From NCBI RefSeq assembly GCF_027922305.1, contig NZ_BSFK01000005.1, positions 248,001 through 312,000 of the forward strand: DNA of 64,000 bases, given 5' to 3'. This DNA comes from Methylopila jiangsuensis. Its GTDB lineage: Bacteria; Pseudomonadota; Alphaproteobacteria; Rhizobiales; Methylopilaceae. A program made the translations under genes and the position numbers. Numbering within the stretch: position 1 is the first letter of the stretch; every line of letters begins with the position of its first letter. A model generated the notes under the pieces. The model did no database searches and was not told the origin of the DNA. It worked only from the letters and a program-made list of their open reading frames with translations. This document shows positions 12,181 through 22,052 of this stretch, piece by piece.

Positions 12181-13205
12181 GCGGCGCGGTCCGCGTGGCC
12201 GACCAGCACGTCGATCATGGCGAGGCGGTCCACCACGCCGAGGAGCTTGCCGCCTTCCGTCACCGCGAAGGGCTTGGTCGCGCGCTCCACGTCGCGGGCG
12301 AAGCTGGCGATGCGCGCCGTCGCCGCCACCTCGCCCGCGAAGTCGCCGCCGGGCGGCGCCGGCGCCAGCACCGCGCGGGCGGTCAGGATCTTGGCGCGGG
12401 GCGCGTCCCGGGTGAAGGCGCGCACGTAGTCGGTCGCGGGCTTCAGCACCAGCTCCTCGGCGCTGCCCACCTGCTCCACCCGGCCGTCCTTCATGATGAC
12501 GATGCGGTCGGCGATGCGGGTGGCCTCGTCGAAGTCGTGGGTGATGAAGACGATGGTCTTCTTGAGCAGGCCCTGCAGCCGCAGCACCTCGTCCTGCATC
12601 TCGCGGCGGATCAGCGGGTCGAGCGCCGAGAACGGCTCGTCCAGGAACCAGAGGTCCGGCCCCGCCGCGAGCGAGCGGGCGATGCCGACGCGCTGCTGCT
12701 GGCCGCCGGAGAGTTCGCGTGGGAACCGGCCCTCGCGGCCGTCGAGCCCCACCAGCGTGATCATCTCCCGCGCCCGCGCCTCGCGCTCGGTCCTTGGGCG
12801 GCCCTGGATTTCAAGCGGAAACGCCACGTTGCCGAGCACGGTCAGATGCGGCAGCAGCGCGAAATGCTGGAACACCATGCCCATCTGGTGGCGGCGGATC
12901 TGGATCAGCTCGTGCTCGCTCATGGAGGCGAGATCACGGTCCTCGAACAGCACCACGCCGGCGGTCGGCGGCGTCAGGCCGGACAGGATGCGCACCAGCG
13001 TGGACTTGCCCGAGCCGGACAGGCCCATGATGACGAAGGTCTCGCCGCGCTCGATCTCCAGGCTCACGTTCAGGGTCGCGGCGGTGACGCCGGCCTCCGC
13101 CAGCGCTGAGGGCTCGGCCGCGAGCTTGCCGTCGCGCACGAAGCGCTCCGCCCTCGGCCCATAGAGCTTGCACACGTCGCGGCAGGCGAGGATCGGATGA
13201 CTCAT
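12177..13205 (-). CDS. proV: ProU-type ABC transporter ATP-binding protein
   Basis: 342 residues. Walker A GLSGSGKST, the Q-loop MVFQHFALLPH, signature [16 protein letters not shown] and Walker B LWFLDEPFSALD are all present, followed by the switch histidine in FITHDFDEA. The N-terminal extension (about 40 residues before ATLNVSLEIERGE) and the MGMVFQ sequence are typical of ProV/OpuA ATPases. The C-terminal region ends KLLGVVDRLAMIDVLVG, resembling part of a CBS module. It powers the fused permease encoded immediately downstream. Confidence 0.92.
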   Translation of the reverse strand: MSHPILACRDVCKLYGPRAERFVRDGKLAAEPSALAEAGVTAATLNVSLEIERGETFVIMGLSGSGKSTLVRILSGLTPPTAGVVLFEDRDLASMSEHELIQIRRHQMGMVFQHFALLPHLTVLGNVAFPLEIQGRPRTEREARAREMITLVGLDGREGRFPRELSGGQQQRVGIARSLAAGPDLWFLDEPFSALDPLIRREMQDEVLRLQGLLKKTIVFITHDFDEATRIADRIVIMKDGRVEQVGSAEELVLKPATDYVRAFTRDAPRAKILTARAVLAPAPPGGDFAGEVAATARIASFARDVERATKPFAVTEGGKLLGVVDRLAMIDVLVGHADRAA

Positions 13206-13301
13206 GGCGATGTTCCGGCGAAGGAGTAAGGCGCAGGACGCCGCCGGACCTTGTGGAAAAGGCCGGCGGCGGGGTTTCGCTCAGCGGTCAGCGCGCGCGG
13301 C

Positions 13302-14261
13302 TCACTGGCCGAGCCAGCCCTTCCAGCGGCTCTCGTTGGCCGCCATCCACTCGTCCACCACGTCCTCGACCTTCTTGCCGTCGAGGTCGACCTTGGCGGC
13401 CAGCGCGCCGATCTCGTCGTTGGTGAACGTGTAGGCCTTGATGGCCTTGTAGGCGCCGGGCCACTTGTCCTTCACGCCCGTCCAGGCGGCCTTGTAGATC
13501 GGGCCGCGGGGCTTGGCGCAGTCGTACTTCGCCTCCTTGTTCACGCCCCAGGCCGGGTCTTCGTAACAGGCCTTCTCGTAGGGCGGGAACTTGACCCACT
13601 CGCCCTTGTACTTGATGGGCGCCCAGTGCGGCGCGTAGATCCACAGGATGATCGGCGCCTTGCGCTCGTAGGCGCTCTGCAGCTCCGCGAACATGGCGGC
13701 GTCGGTGCCGGCGTGCACCACCTCGAAGTCGAGGCCGAGCGCCTGCACGCGCTCCTCGTCGTAGCCGCCCCAGGTCACGGGGCCGCCGAGATAGCGGCCC
13801 TTGGGGGCGGTCTCGGGCACGGAGAAGGCTTCGGCGCAGGCCTTCAGCGCCTGCCAGTCGGGCAGGCCCGGGCACTTCTCCTTCATGTAGTCGGGGAACC
13901 ACCAGTCCTCGATCGCCTGCATGCCGGTCTCGCCCACATTCTCCACGCCGCCCTCGGCGATGGCGGCGTCCATGGCCTCCTTGGCGGTGGTGGCCCAGAC
14001 CTCCATGGCGACGTGCAGGTCGCCGGTCTTCATGCCGGCGAACTGGGCCAGATAGTCGGCCTGGACGTATTCGACGTTGTAGCCGGCCTTCTTCAGGGTC
14101 TCGCCCATGAGGCGGGCGGTGATGAGCTGGCCGGTCCAGTCGTGCAGGGTGACCTTGATCGGGTCCTTCGACTCCGGCGCGGCCATCGCCGGCGCGGCGC
14201 CGAACCCGATGGCGGAGGCGATCAGCCCGGCCGAAAGCACGCGCGTCACGTTACGAAGCAT
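13302..14261 (-). CDS. proX: Betaine/choline-type ABC transporter substrate-binding protein
   Basis: 319 residues with a signal peptide ending near AAPAMA, so periplasmic. The mature part is of the OpuAC type: VTLHDWTGQLITARL, WATTAKEAM, then aromatic-rich segments DWWFPDYM, TWGGYDEERV and WIYAPHWAPIKYK, consistent with an aromatic cage for quaternary amines. The ATG at 14261 is preceded by GGGAG, a good ribosome site. First gene of a minus-strand operon with the ATPase (96 bases downstream) and fused permease. The exact substrate (glycine betaine, choline, proline betaine) cannot be read from the sequence. Confidence 0.87.
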   Translation of the reverse strand: MLRNVTRVLSAGLIASAIGFGAAPAMAAPESKDPIKVTLHDWTGQLITARLMGETLKKAGYNVEYVQADYLAQFAGMKTGDLHVAMEVWATTAKEAMDAAIAEGGVENVGETGMQAIEDWWFPDYMKEKCPGLPDWQALKACAEAFSVPETAPKGRYLGGPVTWGGYDEERVQALGLDFEVVHAGTDAAMFAELQSAYERKAPIILWIYAPHWAPIKYKGEWVKFPPYEKACYEDPAWGVNKEAKYDCAKPRGPIYKAAWTGVKDKWPGAYKAIKAYTFTNDEIGALAAKVDLDGKKVEDVVDEWMAANESRWKGWLGQ

Positions 14262-14378
14262 CTCGTTCTCCCGCTTCCTCGGCCGATGGGCCGACACGGA
14301 AACGTGAGAAGCACGATGCGGGCCAGTTTGCGGGAACGTTGGAGACTCTGTGGTTTTTCGTTGACGATCCAGCGCAGG

Positions 14379-14415
14379 CAGCCCTGGGCGCCCAACAAAA
14401 GGGCGCCCAGGGCTG
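14379..14415. terminator. Perfect 15-bp inverted repeat upstream of proX
   Basis: CAGCCCTGGGCGCCC and its exact complement enclose a 7-base A-rich loop. It lies between the end of the M32 peptidase gene (74 bases upstream in the minus direction) and proX (118 bases downstream). It may terminate the metC-peptidase transcript. It could also sit at the 5' end of the proX leader, because TGGACA and GATTTA promoter-like hexamers lie just before it on the minus strand. Neither flank carries a strong T-run. Confidence 0.55.
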
Positions 14416-14488
14416 TAAATCATGTCAACAAATATTCCTGTCCAGAAAATACGTGAGTTTTTGAGGTTTTTAGTGGGATGGTTTGGCG

Positions 14489-15982
<1,494 letters not shown>

Positions 15983-16019
15983 GGCGGTCGGGTCCGGAAC
16001 AGGCGGAGAGAAGGGGCGG

Positions 16020-17198
16020 TCAGCGCGCCGCGGCGTAGCGGGCGAGGCCGGCGTCCAGATCGGCGATCAGGTCCTCGACCTCCTCCAGCCCGATGTGGAT
16101 GCGGATCGTGGGGCCGAGCGGGCTCCAGCGGGTGGCGGTGCGGATCGGTCCGGCCTCGAACGGGATGGCGAGGCTCTCGAACCCGCCCCAGGAGTAGCCG
16201 AGGCCGAACAGCTTCAGCCCGTCGAGGAAGGCGGCGACGGCCGCCTTGGGGCCGGGCGTGAGTTCGATGGCGAACAGTCCGCTCGCGCCCTGGAAGTCGC
16301 GCTTCCACAGCTCGTGGCCGGGATCGGTCTCCAGCGCCGGGTGCATCACCCGCGCCACCTCCGGTCGGGAGGCGAGCCAGCGCGCCACCCGAAGTCCCGC
16401 CGCCTGATGATGGGCGAGTCGGACGCCGAGCGTCCTGAGCCCGCGCAACGCCAGGAACACGTCCTCCGGCCCGACGCAGAGGCCGAGCGCGCCGTGGGCG
16501 TGTTTCAGCGCGCCCGCGTAAGCCGCGTTGGCGGAGATCGTGCCCAGAAGCAGGTCGGCGTGGCCGCCGAGATACTTGGTGCCGGCGGTGAGCGACAGGT
16601 CGACGCCGTGGTCGTGGGCGCGGAACAGCAGCGGCGTCGCCCAGGTGTTGTCCATGATCACCGCCGCGCCGCGGGCGTGGACCGCGCCCGCGATGGCGGG
16701 CACGTCCTGCACCTCGAAGGTGAGCGAGCCGGGGCTCTCAACGAACACGGCTTTGGTCTCAGGCCGCATCAGATCGGAGATGTCGGCGCCCACATGGGGG
16801 TCGTAGTAGCTGGTCGCGACGCCCATGCGCTTCAGGAACGTGTCGCAGAAGTGCCGGGTCGGCTGATAGACCGTGTCCACCATCAGCAGGTGGTCGCCGG
16901 CGCCGAGCACGGCCAGCAGGGCCGTGGTCACGGCGTTGAGGCCGGAGGGAACCAGCGCCACATGGGCGCCGCCCTCGATCTCGTTGAGGGCGTCGGTCAG
17001 GGCGTCCACCGTCGGCGAGCCGCGGCGGCCGTACGTGTAACGGCCGGTGTGGCCCTCCAGATCGGCGACGGTGGGCGACAGCACGGTGGAGCCGCGCACG
17101 ATCGGCGGGTTCACGAAGCCGTGCTGCGCGGCGGGGTCGCGGCCGGCGTGGACAAGCGAAGTCAGCGGCCCGAAGGGCGTGTCGCCGTGGCGCGTCAT
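16020..17198 (-). CDS. metC: Cystathionine beta-lyase
   Basis: 392 residues. A PLP enzyme of the Cys/Met-metabolism family that converts cystathionine to homocysteine, pyruvate and ammonia. Seen: YTYGRRGSPTVDALTDAL, the PSGLNAVTTALLAVL cofactor-binding segment, DNTWATPLLF, and the PLP lysine in SLTAGTKYLGGHADLL. The W/Y-rich active-site region GLGYSWGGFESL near residue 330 favours beta-lyase over gamma-synthase, though substrate range is inferred. Divergent from aapJ with 261 bases between, a conserved pairing in Rhizobiales. Confidence 0.88.
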   Translation of the reverse strand: MTRHGDTPFGPLTSLVHAGRDPAAQHGFVNPPIVRGSTVLSPTVADLEGHTGRYTYGRRGSPTVDALTDALNEIEGGAHVALVPSGLNAVTTALLAVLGAGDHLLMVDTVYQPTRHFCDTFLKRMGVATSYYDPHVGADISDLMRPETKAVFVESPGSLTFEVQDVPAIAGAVHARGAAVIMDNTWATPLLFRAHDHGVDLSLTAGTKYLGGHADLLLGTISANAAYAGALKHAHGALGLCVGPEDVFLALRGLRTLGVRLAHHQAAGLRVARWLASRPEVARVMHPALETDPGHELWKRDFQGASGLFAIELTPGPKAAVAAFLDGLKLFGLGYSWGGFESLAIPFEAGPIRTATRWSPLGPTIRIHIGLEEVEDLIADLDAGLARYAAAR

Positions 17199-17459
17199 TG
17201 GGCTGCCGCCTCACAATTCGATGCAGGATCACCGTTCATGCTGCGTCGCCGCCGGGATCGTCAAGCCTTGACCGTTTTTTGCAACTGGCGCGAAATTGGG
17301 CTCGCAGACCGCATGTTTCTTGGGCGAACATCGGGATGAAGGCGGGAGGCGGCGCTCTATGTGCCCGAGGCGCCGCTGCCGCGACCAACGGACCGAAAAA
17401 GCCGGTTCGGACGGATGTTGGACGGACGGCCCCATGGCGAACCAAGGCGAGCATCTTCC

Positions 17460-18476
17460 ATGAAACAGTTCCTTACCGCTCTGGCGCTCGGCGCTTCGGC
17501 GGTCTTCGCGTCCGGCGCCGCGCAGGCGGCGACCCTGGACCAGGTGAAACAGAAGGGCTTCGTGCAGTGCGGCGTCAGCACCGGCCTTCCGGGCTTCTCC
17601 AACCCCGATGAGAAAGGCGAGTGGACGGGGCTCGACGTGGACCTCTGCCGCGCCGTCGCCGCGGCGATCTTCGACGACCCTGCGAAGGTGCGCTTCACGC
17701 CGCTGACCGCCAAGGACCGCTTCACCGCGCTCCAGTCCGGCGAAATAGACGTGCTGTCGCGCAACTCCACCTGGACCTCGTCCCGCGACGCCACCCAGGG
17801 CCTCAACTTCACCGCCACCAACTATTACGACGGCCAGGGCTTCCTCGTGCGCAAGGAGCTCGGGGTGAAGTCCGCCATGGAGCTTAACGGCGCCTCGGTC
17901 TGCACCCAGTCCGGCACCACCACCGAACTGAACGTCGCCGACTTTTTCCGCACCAACAACCTGCAGTACGAGGTGGTGGCGTTCCAAGGCCAGGAAGAGA
18001 CGCTGAAGGCCTATGAGTCCGGCCGCTGCGAGGTGTTCACCTCCGACCAGTCGCAGCTCTACGCCCTGCGCCTCAAGCTCGCCAACAAGGACGACCACAT
18101 CGTCCTGCCGGAGCTGATCTCCAAGGAGCCGCTCGCGACAGCCGTCCGCCAGGGCGACGACCAGTGGTTCGACGTGGTGAAATGGGTGCACTACGCCATG
18201 CTGAACGCGGAGGAGGCCGGCGTCACCTCCAAGAACGTGCAGGAGATGCTGAACTCGCCGAACCCTGACATCCGCCGCATGCTGGGCGTCGAGGGCAATT
18301 TCGGCGAGCAGCTTGGCCTGACCAAGGACTGGGTCGCCCGCATCGTGTCCAAGGTGGGCAATTACGGCGAGGCCTTCGACCGCAACGTGGGCGCGGGCTC
18401 GCCGCTGCAGATCGAGCGCGGCAAGAACGCCCTCTGGACCAAGGGCGGCCTGCAGTACGGCCCGCCGATCCGCTGA
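17460..18476 (+). CDS. aapJ: General L-amino acid ABC transporter, periplasmic binding protein
   Basis: 338 residues. Signal peptide ends near GAAQAA. The mature part begins TLDQVKQKGFVQCGVSTG and contains GLDVDLCRAVAAAIF and NSTWTSSRDATQGLNF, the last characteristic of AapJ/BztA-type binding proteins for a broad range of L-amino acids. The ATG at 17460 (MKQFLTALALG) starts the signal peptide; the frame is open further upstream but without signal-peptide character. First gene of the aapJQMP operon. Confidence 0.95.
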   Translation: MKQFLTALALGASAVFASGAAQAATLDQVKQKGFVQCGVSTGLPGFSNPDEKGEWTGLDVDLCRAVAAAIFDDPAKVRFTPLTAKDRFTALQSGEIDVLSRNSTWTSSRDATQGLNFTATNYYDGQGFLVRKELGVKSAMELNGASVCTQSGTTTELNVADFFRTNNLQYEVVAFQGQEETLKAYESGRCEVFTSDQSQLYALRLKLANKDDHIVLPELISKEPLATAVRQGDDQWFDVVKWVHYAMLNAEEAGVTSKNVQEMLNSPNPDIRRMLGVEGNFGEQLGLTKDWVARIVSKVGNYGEAFDRNVGAGSPLQIERGKNALWTKGGLQYGPPIR

Positions 18477-18550
18477 CGCTGAACGGCATGACGCGCGGGC
18501 GGCGGCGTCGCCCGCGCGGTTCTCGATGACGGCCTGGGGAGCGGCGGCGC

Positions 18551-19753
18551 ATGGCGATCACGCATGACGGACCTCCGGCCGGAACGCCGGTCAAGGCGTC
18601 CGGGTCGATCTGGTCCAACGAGAAGACGCGCGGCTGGATCGCACAGGGCGCCATCGGCGGACTGGCGGCGCTGCTGGTCGGCGTCATGGTCTGGAACGCG
18701 CAGGACAACCTGGCGAGCCAGCGCATCGCCTCCGGCTTCGGTTTCCTGAGCCAGACCGCCGGGTTCGGCATCAACCAGACGCTGGTGGAGTACAGCGAGA
18801 CCTCGACCTACGCCCGCGCGCTGCTGGTCGGCCTGCTGAACACCTTGGCTGTCGCGGTGGTCGGCATCGTCTTCGCCACCATCTTCGGCTTTCTGGTCGG
18901 CATCGGCCGGCTGTCCAAGAACTGGATGGTGCGGCAGGTGTGCACCGCCTATGTGGAGGTGACCCGAAACCTGCCGCTGCTGTTCCATGTGCTGTTCTGG
19001 TATCTGGCGGTGCTGGCGGCCATGCCGCCCGCGAGGCAGAGCTATTCGATCTTCGGCGAAATCTACATCAACAACCGCGGCGTCTACATTCCGAAGCTGA
19101 TCTTCGGCGAGGGCAGCGGCGTCGGGCTCGTGGCGCTGATCGTCGCCATCGTCGGCGTGGCGATCCTGAAGAAGTGGGCCACCGCCCGGCAGATGCGCAC
19201 CGGCCAGCCGTTTCCCGTGCTCTGGACCTCGCTTGCGCTGCTGATCGGCCTGCCGTTCCTTGCGCTGGCGGCGGCGGGTTTCCCCGTCACGGTCGAGGAG
19301 CCGGCGCTGAAGGGCTTCAACTTTGCGGGCGGCGCGCGGCTGCTGCCGGAGTTCGCGGCTCTCACCATCGCGCTGTCCATCTACACCGGCGGCTTCATCG
19401 CCGAGATCGTGCGCGCCGGCATCAAGGCGGTGAGCCGCGGCCAGTCGGAGGCGGCCGCCTCGCTCGGGCTGAAGCCCGGCCTCGCCACGCGGCTCGTCAT
19501 CATCCCGCAGGCGCTGCGGGTGATGGTGCCGCCGCTGACCAGCCAGTACCTCAATCTGACCAAGAACTCCTCGCTCGCCGCCTTCATCGGCTACCCCGAA
19601 CTGGTGCAGGTGTTCGCCGGCACGACGCTGAACCAGACCGGCCAGGCGATCGAGATCATCGCCATCACCATGGGCTGCTACCTGATCATCAGCCTCGTCA
19701 CCTCCGCCTTCATGAACTGGTACAACCGGCGCGTCGCGCTGGTGGAGCGGTGA
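18551..19753 (+). CDS. aapQ: General L-amino acid ABC transporter permease AapQ
   Basis: 400 residues with several membrane segments. The central part contains YVEVTRNLPLLFHVLFWY, a HisMQ-type motif, and the C-terminal EAA loop is GQSEAAASLGLKPG followed by IIPQALRVMVPPLTSQYLN. The membrane partner of AapM. The long periplasmic or cytoplasmic segment between the first helices and the EAA loop is typical of this subfamily. Follows aapJ by 74 bases and precedes aapM by 10. Confidence 0.95.
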   Translation: MAITHDGPPAGTPVKASGSIWSNEKTRGWIAQGAIGGLAALLVGVMVWNAQDNLASQRIASGFGFLSQTAGFGINQTLVEYSETSTYARALLVGLLNTLAVAVVGIVFATIFGFLVGIGRLSKNWMVRQVCTAYVEVTRNLPLLFHVLFWYLAVLAAMPPARQSYSIFGEIYINNRGVYIPKLIFGEGSGVGLVALIVAIVGVAILKKWATARQMRTGQPFPVLWTSLALLIGLPFLALAAAGFPVTVEEPALKGFNFAGGARLLPEFAALTIALSIYTGGFIAEIVRAGIKAVSRGQSEAAASLGLKPGLATRLVIIPQALRVMVPPLTSQYLNLTKNSSLAAFIGYPELVQVFAGTTLNQTGQAIEIIAITMGCYLIISLVTSAFMNWYNRRVALVER

Positions 19754-19763
19754 GGGGCCGGCC

Positions 19764-20909
19764 ATGACCGACGCGACGTTCATTCCCGCCGACCGCCCCT
19801 TCGTCCGCGCCGCGATGCTGGCGCCCGAGCCGCCGCCAGCCGCCGTCGCCGGCTTTTCCGGCTGGGCGCGGGCCAACCTGTTCTCTGGCCCGTTCAACAC
19901 GCTGCTGACGCTGGTCTGCGCCGCGGGCGCGGCCTATGTGGCCTGGGTCCTGGTGGATTTCATGGCGCTGCGCGCGGTGTGGACCGGCGCGAACCGCGAG
20001 GCCTGCGTCGCTCCGGGCACGGGGGCGTGCTGGCCCTTCATCACCGCGCGCTTTGGGCAGCTGCTCTACGGCTTCTATCCGGCCGACCAGCACTGGCGCC
20101 CCGCCGCCGTGTTCTTTGTGGCGGTCGCGCTGATCGCGCCGCTGCTCATTCCCTCCGCGCCGCACAAGAAGCTGAACGCGCTGCTGTTCTTCGTCGCGTT
20201 TCCGATCTTCGCCTTCGTGATGCTCCGCGGCGGCCTGTTCGGCCTGCGCCCCGTGGAGACGCGGGCCTGGGGCGGGCTGCTGGTGACGCTGGTGGTGGCG
20301 ACCACCGGCATCGTCGCGTCGCTGCCGCTCGGCGTGCTGCTGGCGCTCGGGCGGCGGTCGAAGCTGCCGCTGATCCGCTTCCTGTCGATCGCCTTCATCG
20401 AGTTCTGGCGCGGCGTGCCGCTGATCACGGTGCTGTTCTTCGCCACCTACATGCTGCCGCTGTTCCTGCCCTCGGGCTGGACCATCGACGGCCTGCTGCG
20501 GGCGCTGGTGGGGGTCGCGCTGTTCTCCGCGGCTTACATGGCCGAGGTGGTGCGCGGCGGCCTGCAGGCGATACCCAAGGGCCAGTACGAGGGCGCGCAG
20601 GCGCTCGGTCTGCGCTACTGGCCGATGATGCTGCTGATCGTGCTGCCGCAGGCGCTGAAGCTGGTGATCCCCGGCATCGTCAACACCTTCATCGGCCTGT
20701 TCAAGGACACGACGCTGGTGGCGATCGTCTCGATCTTCGATTTCCTCGGCATCATCCGCGCCGGCTTCGCGGACCCGAACTGGGCGACGCCCGTCACCGT
20801 CTACACCGGCTTCGCCTTCGCGGGCGTGGTCTATTTCATCTTCTGCTACGGCATGTCCCGCTACTCGCGCTTCGTCGAAGAGCGGCTGGACACCGGTCAC
20901 AAACGCTGA
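19764..20909 (+). CDS. aapM: General L-amino acid ABC transporter permease AapM
   Basis: 381 residues. Shows FIEFWRGVPLITVLFFATYMLP and the EAA loop GQYEGAQALGLRYWPM followed by IVLPQALKLVIPGIVN. Together with AapQ it forms the heterodimeric inner-membrane channel. A cysteine-containing extracytoplasmic stretch (REACVAPGTGACWPF, about residues 80-95) is usual in AapM. Ten bases separate it from aapQ and 21 from aapP. Confidence 0.95.
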   Translation: MTDATFIPADRPFVRAAMLAPEPPPAAVAGFSGWARANLFSGPFNTLLTLVCAAGAAYVAWVLVDFMALRAVWTGANREACVAPGTGACWPFITARFGQLLYGFYPADQHWRPAAVFFVAVALIAPLLIPSAPHKKLNALLFFVAFPIFAFVMLRGGLFGLRPVETRAWGGLLVTLVVATTGIVASLPLGVLLALGRRSKLPLIRFLSIAFIEFWRGVPLITVLFFATYMLPLFLPSGWTIDGLLRALVGVALFSAAYMAEVVRGGLQAIPKGQYEGAQALGLRYWPMMLLIVLPQALKLVIPGIVNTFIGLFKDTTLVAIVSIFDFLGIIRAGFADPNWATPVTVYTGFAFAGVVYFIFCYGMSRYSRFVEERLDTGHKR

Positions 20910-20930
20910 CTTTCGGAAGGATCGAGACCC

Positions 20931-21725
20931 ATGGCGGAATCCGTCGTCGACGCCGAGGATCTGGCGAAGGCCGATCAGGTCAGGATCTCCAACGAGACCG
21001 CCGTCGAGATCATCGGCATGTCCAAATGGTACGGCGAGTTCAACGTGCTCAAGGACATCAACCTGCGTGTGAGGCGCGGCGAGCGCATCGTCATCTGCGG
21101 CCCGTCGGGCTCGGGCAAGTCCACCATGATCCGCTGCATCAACCGGCTGGAGGAGTTCCAGAAGGGCCAGATCATCGTGGAGGGCACGGAACTCACCAAC
21201 GACCTGAAAAAGATCGACGAGATCCGCCGCGACGTGGGCATGTGCTTCCAGCACTTCAACCTGTTCCCGCACCTGACGATCCTGGAGAACTGCACGCTGG
21301 CACCGATCTGGGTGCGCAAGATGCCCAAGAAGGACGCCGAGGAACTGGCGATGCACTACCTGAAGCGGGTGCGCATCCCGGACCAGGCGAAGAAATATCC
21401 GGGCCAGCTGTCCGGCGGCCAGCAGCAGCGCGTCGCCATCGCCCGCGCCCTGTGCATGAAGCCCAAGATCATGCTGTTCGACGAGCCCACCTCCGCGCTC
21501 GACCCCGAGATGGTGAAGGAGGTGCTGGACACCATGGTGGGCCTCGCCAACGACGGCATGACCATGCTGTGCGTCACCCATGAAATGGGCTTCGCGCGGC
21601 AGGTGGCGAACCGCGTCATCTTCATGGACGCGGGCCAGATCGTGGAGATGAACGAGCCGAACGCCTTCTTCGCCAACCCGCAGCACGAGCGCACGAAGCT
21701 GTTCCTGAGCCAGATTCTGCACTGA
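20931..21725 (+). CDS. aapP: General L-amino acid ABC transporter ATPase AapP
   Basis: 264 residues. Walker [12 protein letters not shown]-loop [13 protein letters not shown], signature [16 protein letters not shown], Walker [13 protein letters not shown] and switch histidine [10 protein letters not shown] are all intact. AapP/BztD-type polar amino acid uptake ATPase. Last transporter gene of the operon. The ATG at 20931 has a GGAAGG ribosome-binding sequence upstream. Confidence 0.96.
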   Translation: MAESVVDAEDLAKADQVRISNETAVEIIGMSKWYGEFNVLKDINLRVRRGERIVICGPSGSGKSTMIRCINRLEEFQKGQIIVEGTELTNDLKKIDEIRRDVGMCFQHFNLFPHLTILENCTLAPIWVRKMPKKDAEELAMHYLKRVRIPDQAKKYPGQLSGGQQQRVAIARALCMKPKIMLFDEPTSALDPEMVKEVLDTMVGLANDGMTMLCVTHEMGFARQVANRVIFMDAGQIVEMNEPNAFFANPQHERTKLFLSQILH

Positions 21726-21788
21726 GGGGAACCAGGGCCGGCCCTCGCGCGCTTCTCCGTCTCAAGGACATCGCAACGGGAGACCCGC

Positions 21789-21959
21789 ATGGCCGGAGTC
21801 GACACGCCCAGGACAAAGCCCGAGGACGAGGCGCCGGACGCCGCCGACGAAGCCGGGACCGGCGCCGGCGGCAGTCCGACCCAGGGGCGGCCCGAGCTCG
21901 GCTCGGGGGCCATCGCGCCGGACGACCTGAATGCCGAGAATGACGACGGCGCGGGCTGA
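21789..21959 (+). CDS. 56-residue acidic hypothetical protein
   Basis: Begins MAGVDTPRTKPEDEAPD after a good ribosome site (GGGAG, about 7 bases upstream) and ends NAENDDGAG. It is very acidic (many D/E), rich in A, G and P, with no hydrophobic core, so probably disordered. It lies 63 bases after aapP on the same strand and before a hairpin. No family recognised. Coding status rests on the ribosome site, position and clean frame, so confidence is moderate. Confidence 0.45.
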   Translation: MAGVDTPRTKPEDEAPDAADEAGTGAGGSPTQGRPELGSGAIAPDDLNAENDDGAG

Positions 21960-21966
21960 CCCGCGC
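21949..21966 (+). terminator. Hairpin ending the aap region
   Basis: GCGCGGG and CCCGCGC form a 7-bp stem with a CTGA loop, overlapping the stop codon of the small acidic ORF and followed shortly by GCGTTTT. A plausible terminator between it and the convergent HD-GYP gene. Confidence 0.5.
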
Positions 21967-22052
21967 GCGTTTTCGCGCCAGACTGACCGGCGCCGGCGAG
22001 AGGGAGGCCGCATCCCTCTGGCGCCCGGTGGTGTCCCCGCCGCGCCGGTCTC

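Noticed and set aside
17199-17459. A sigma-54-type promoter or SAM riboswitch between metC and aapJ
   Set aside because: A GG...GC pair is present near 17290 but with 11 instead of 10 bases between, and no SAM-aptamer core could be traced on the metC side.
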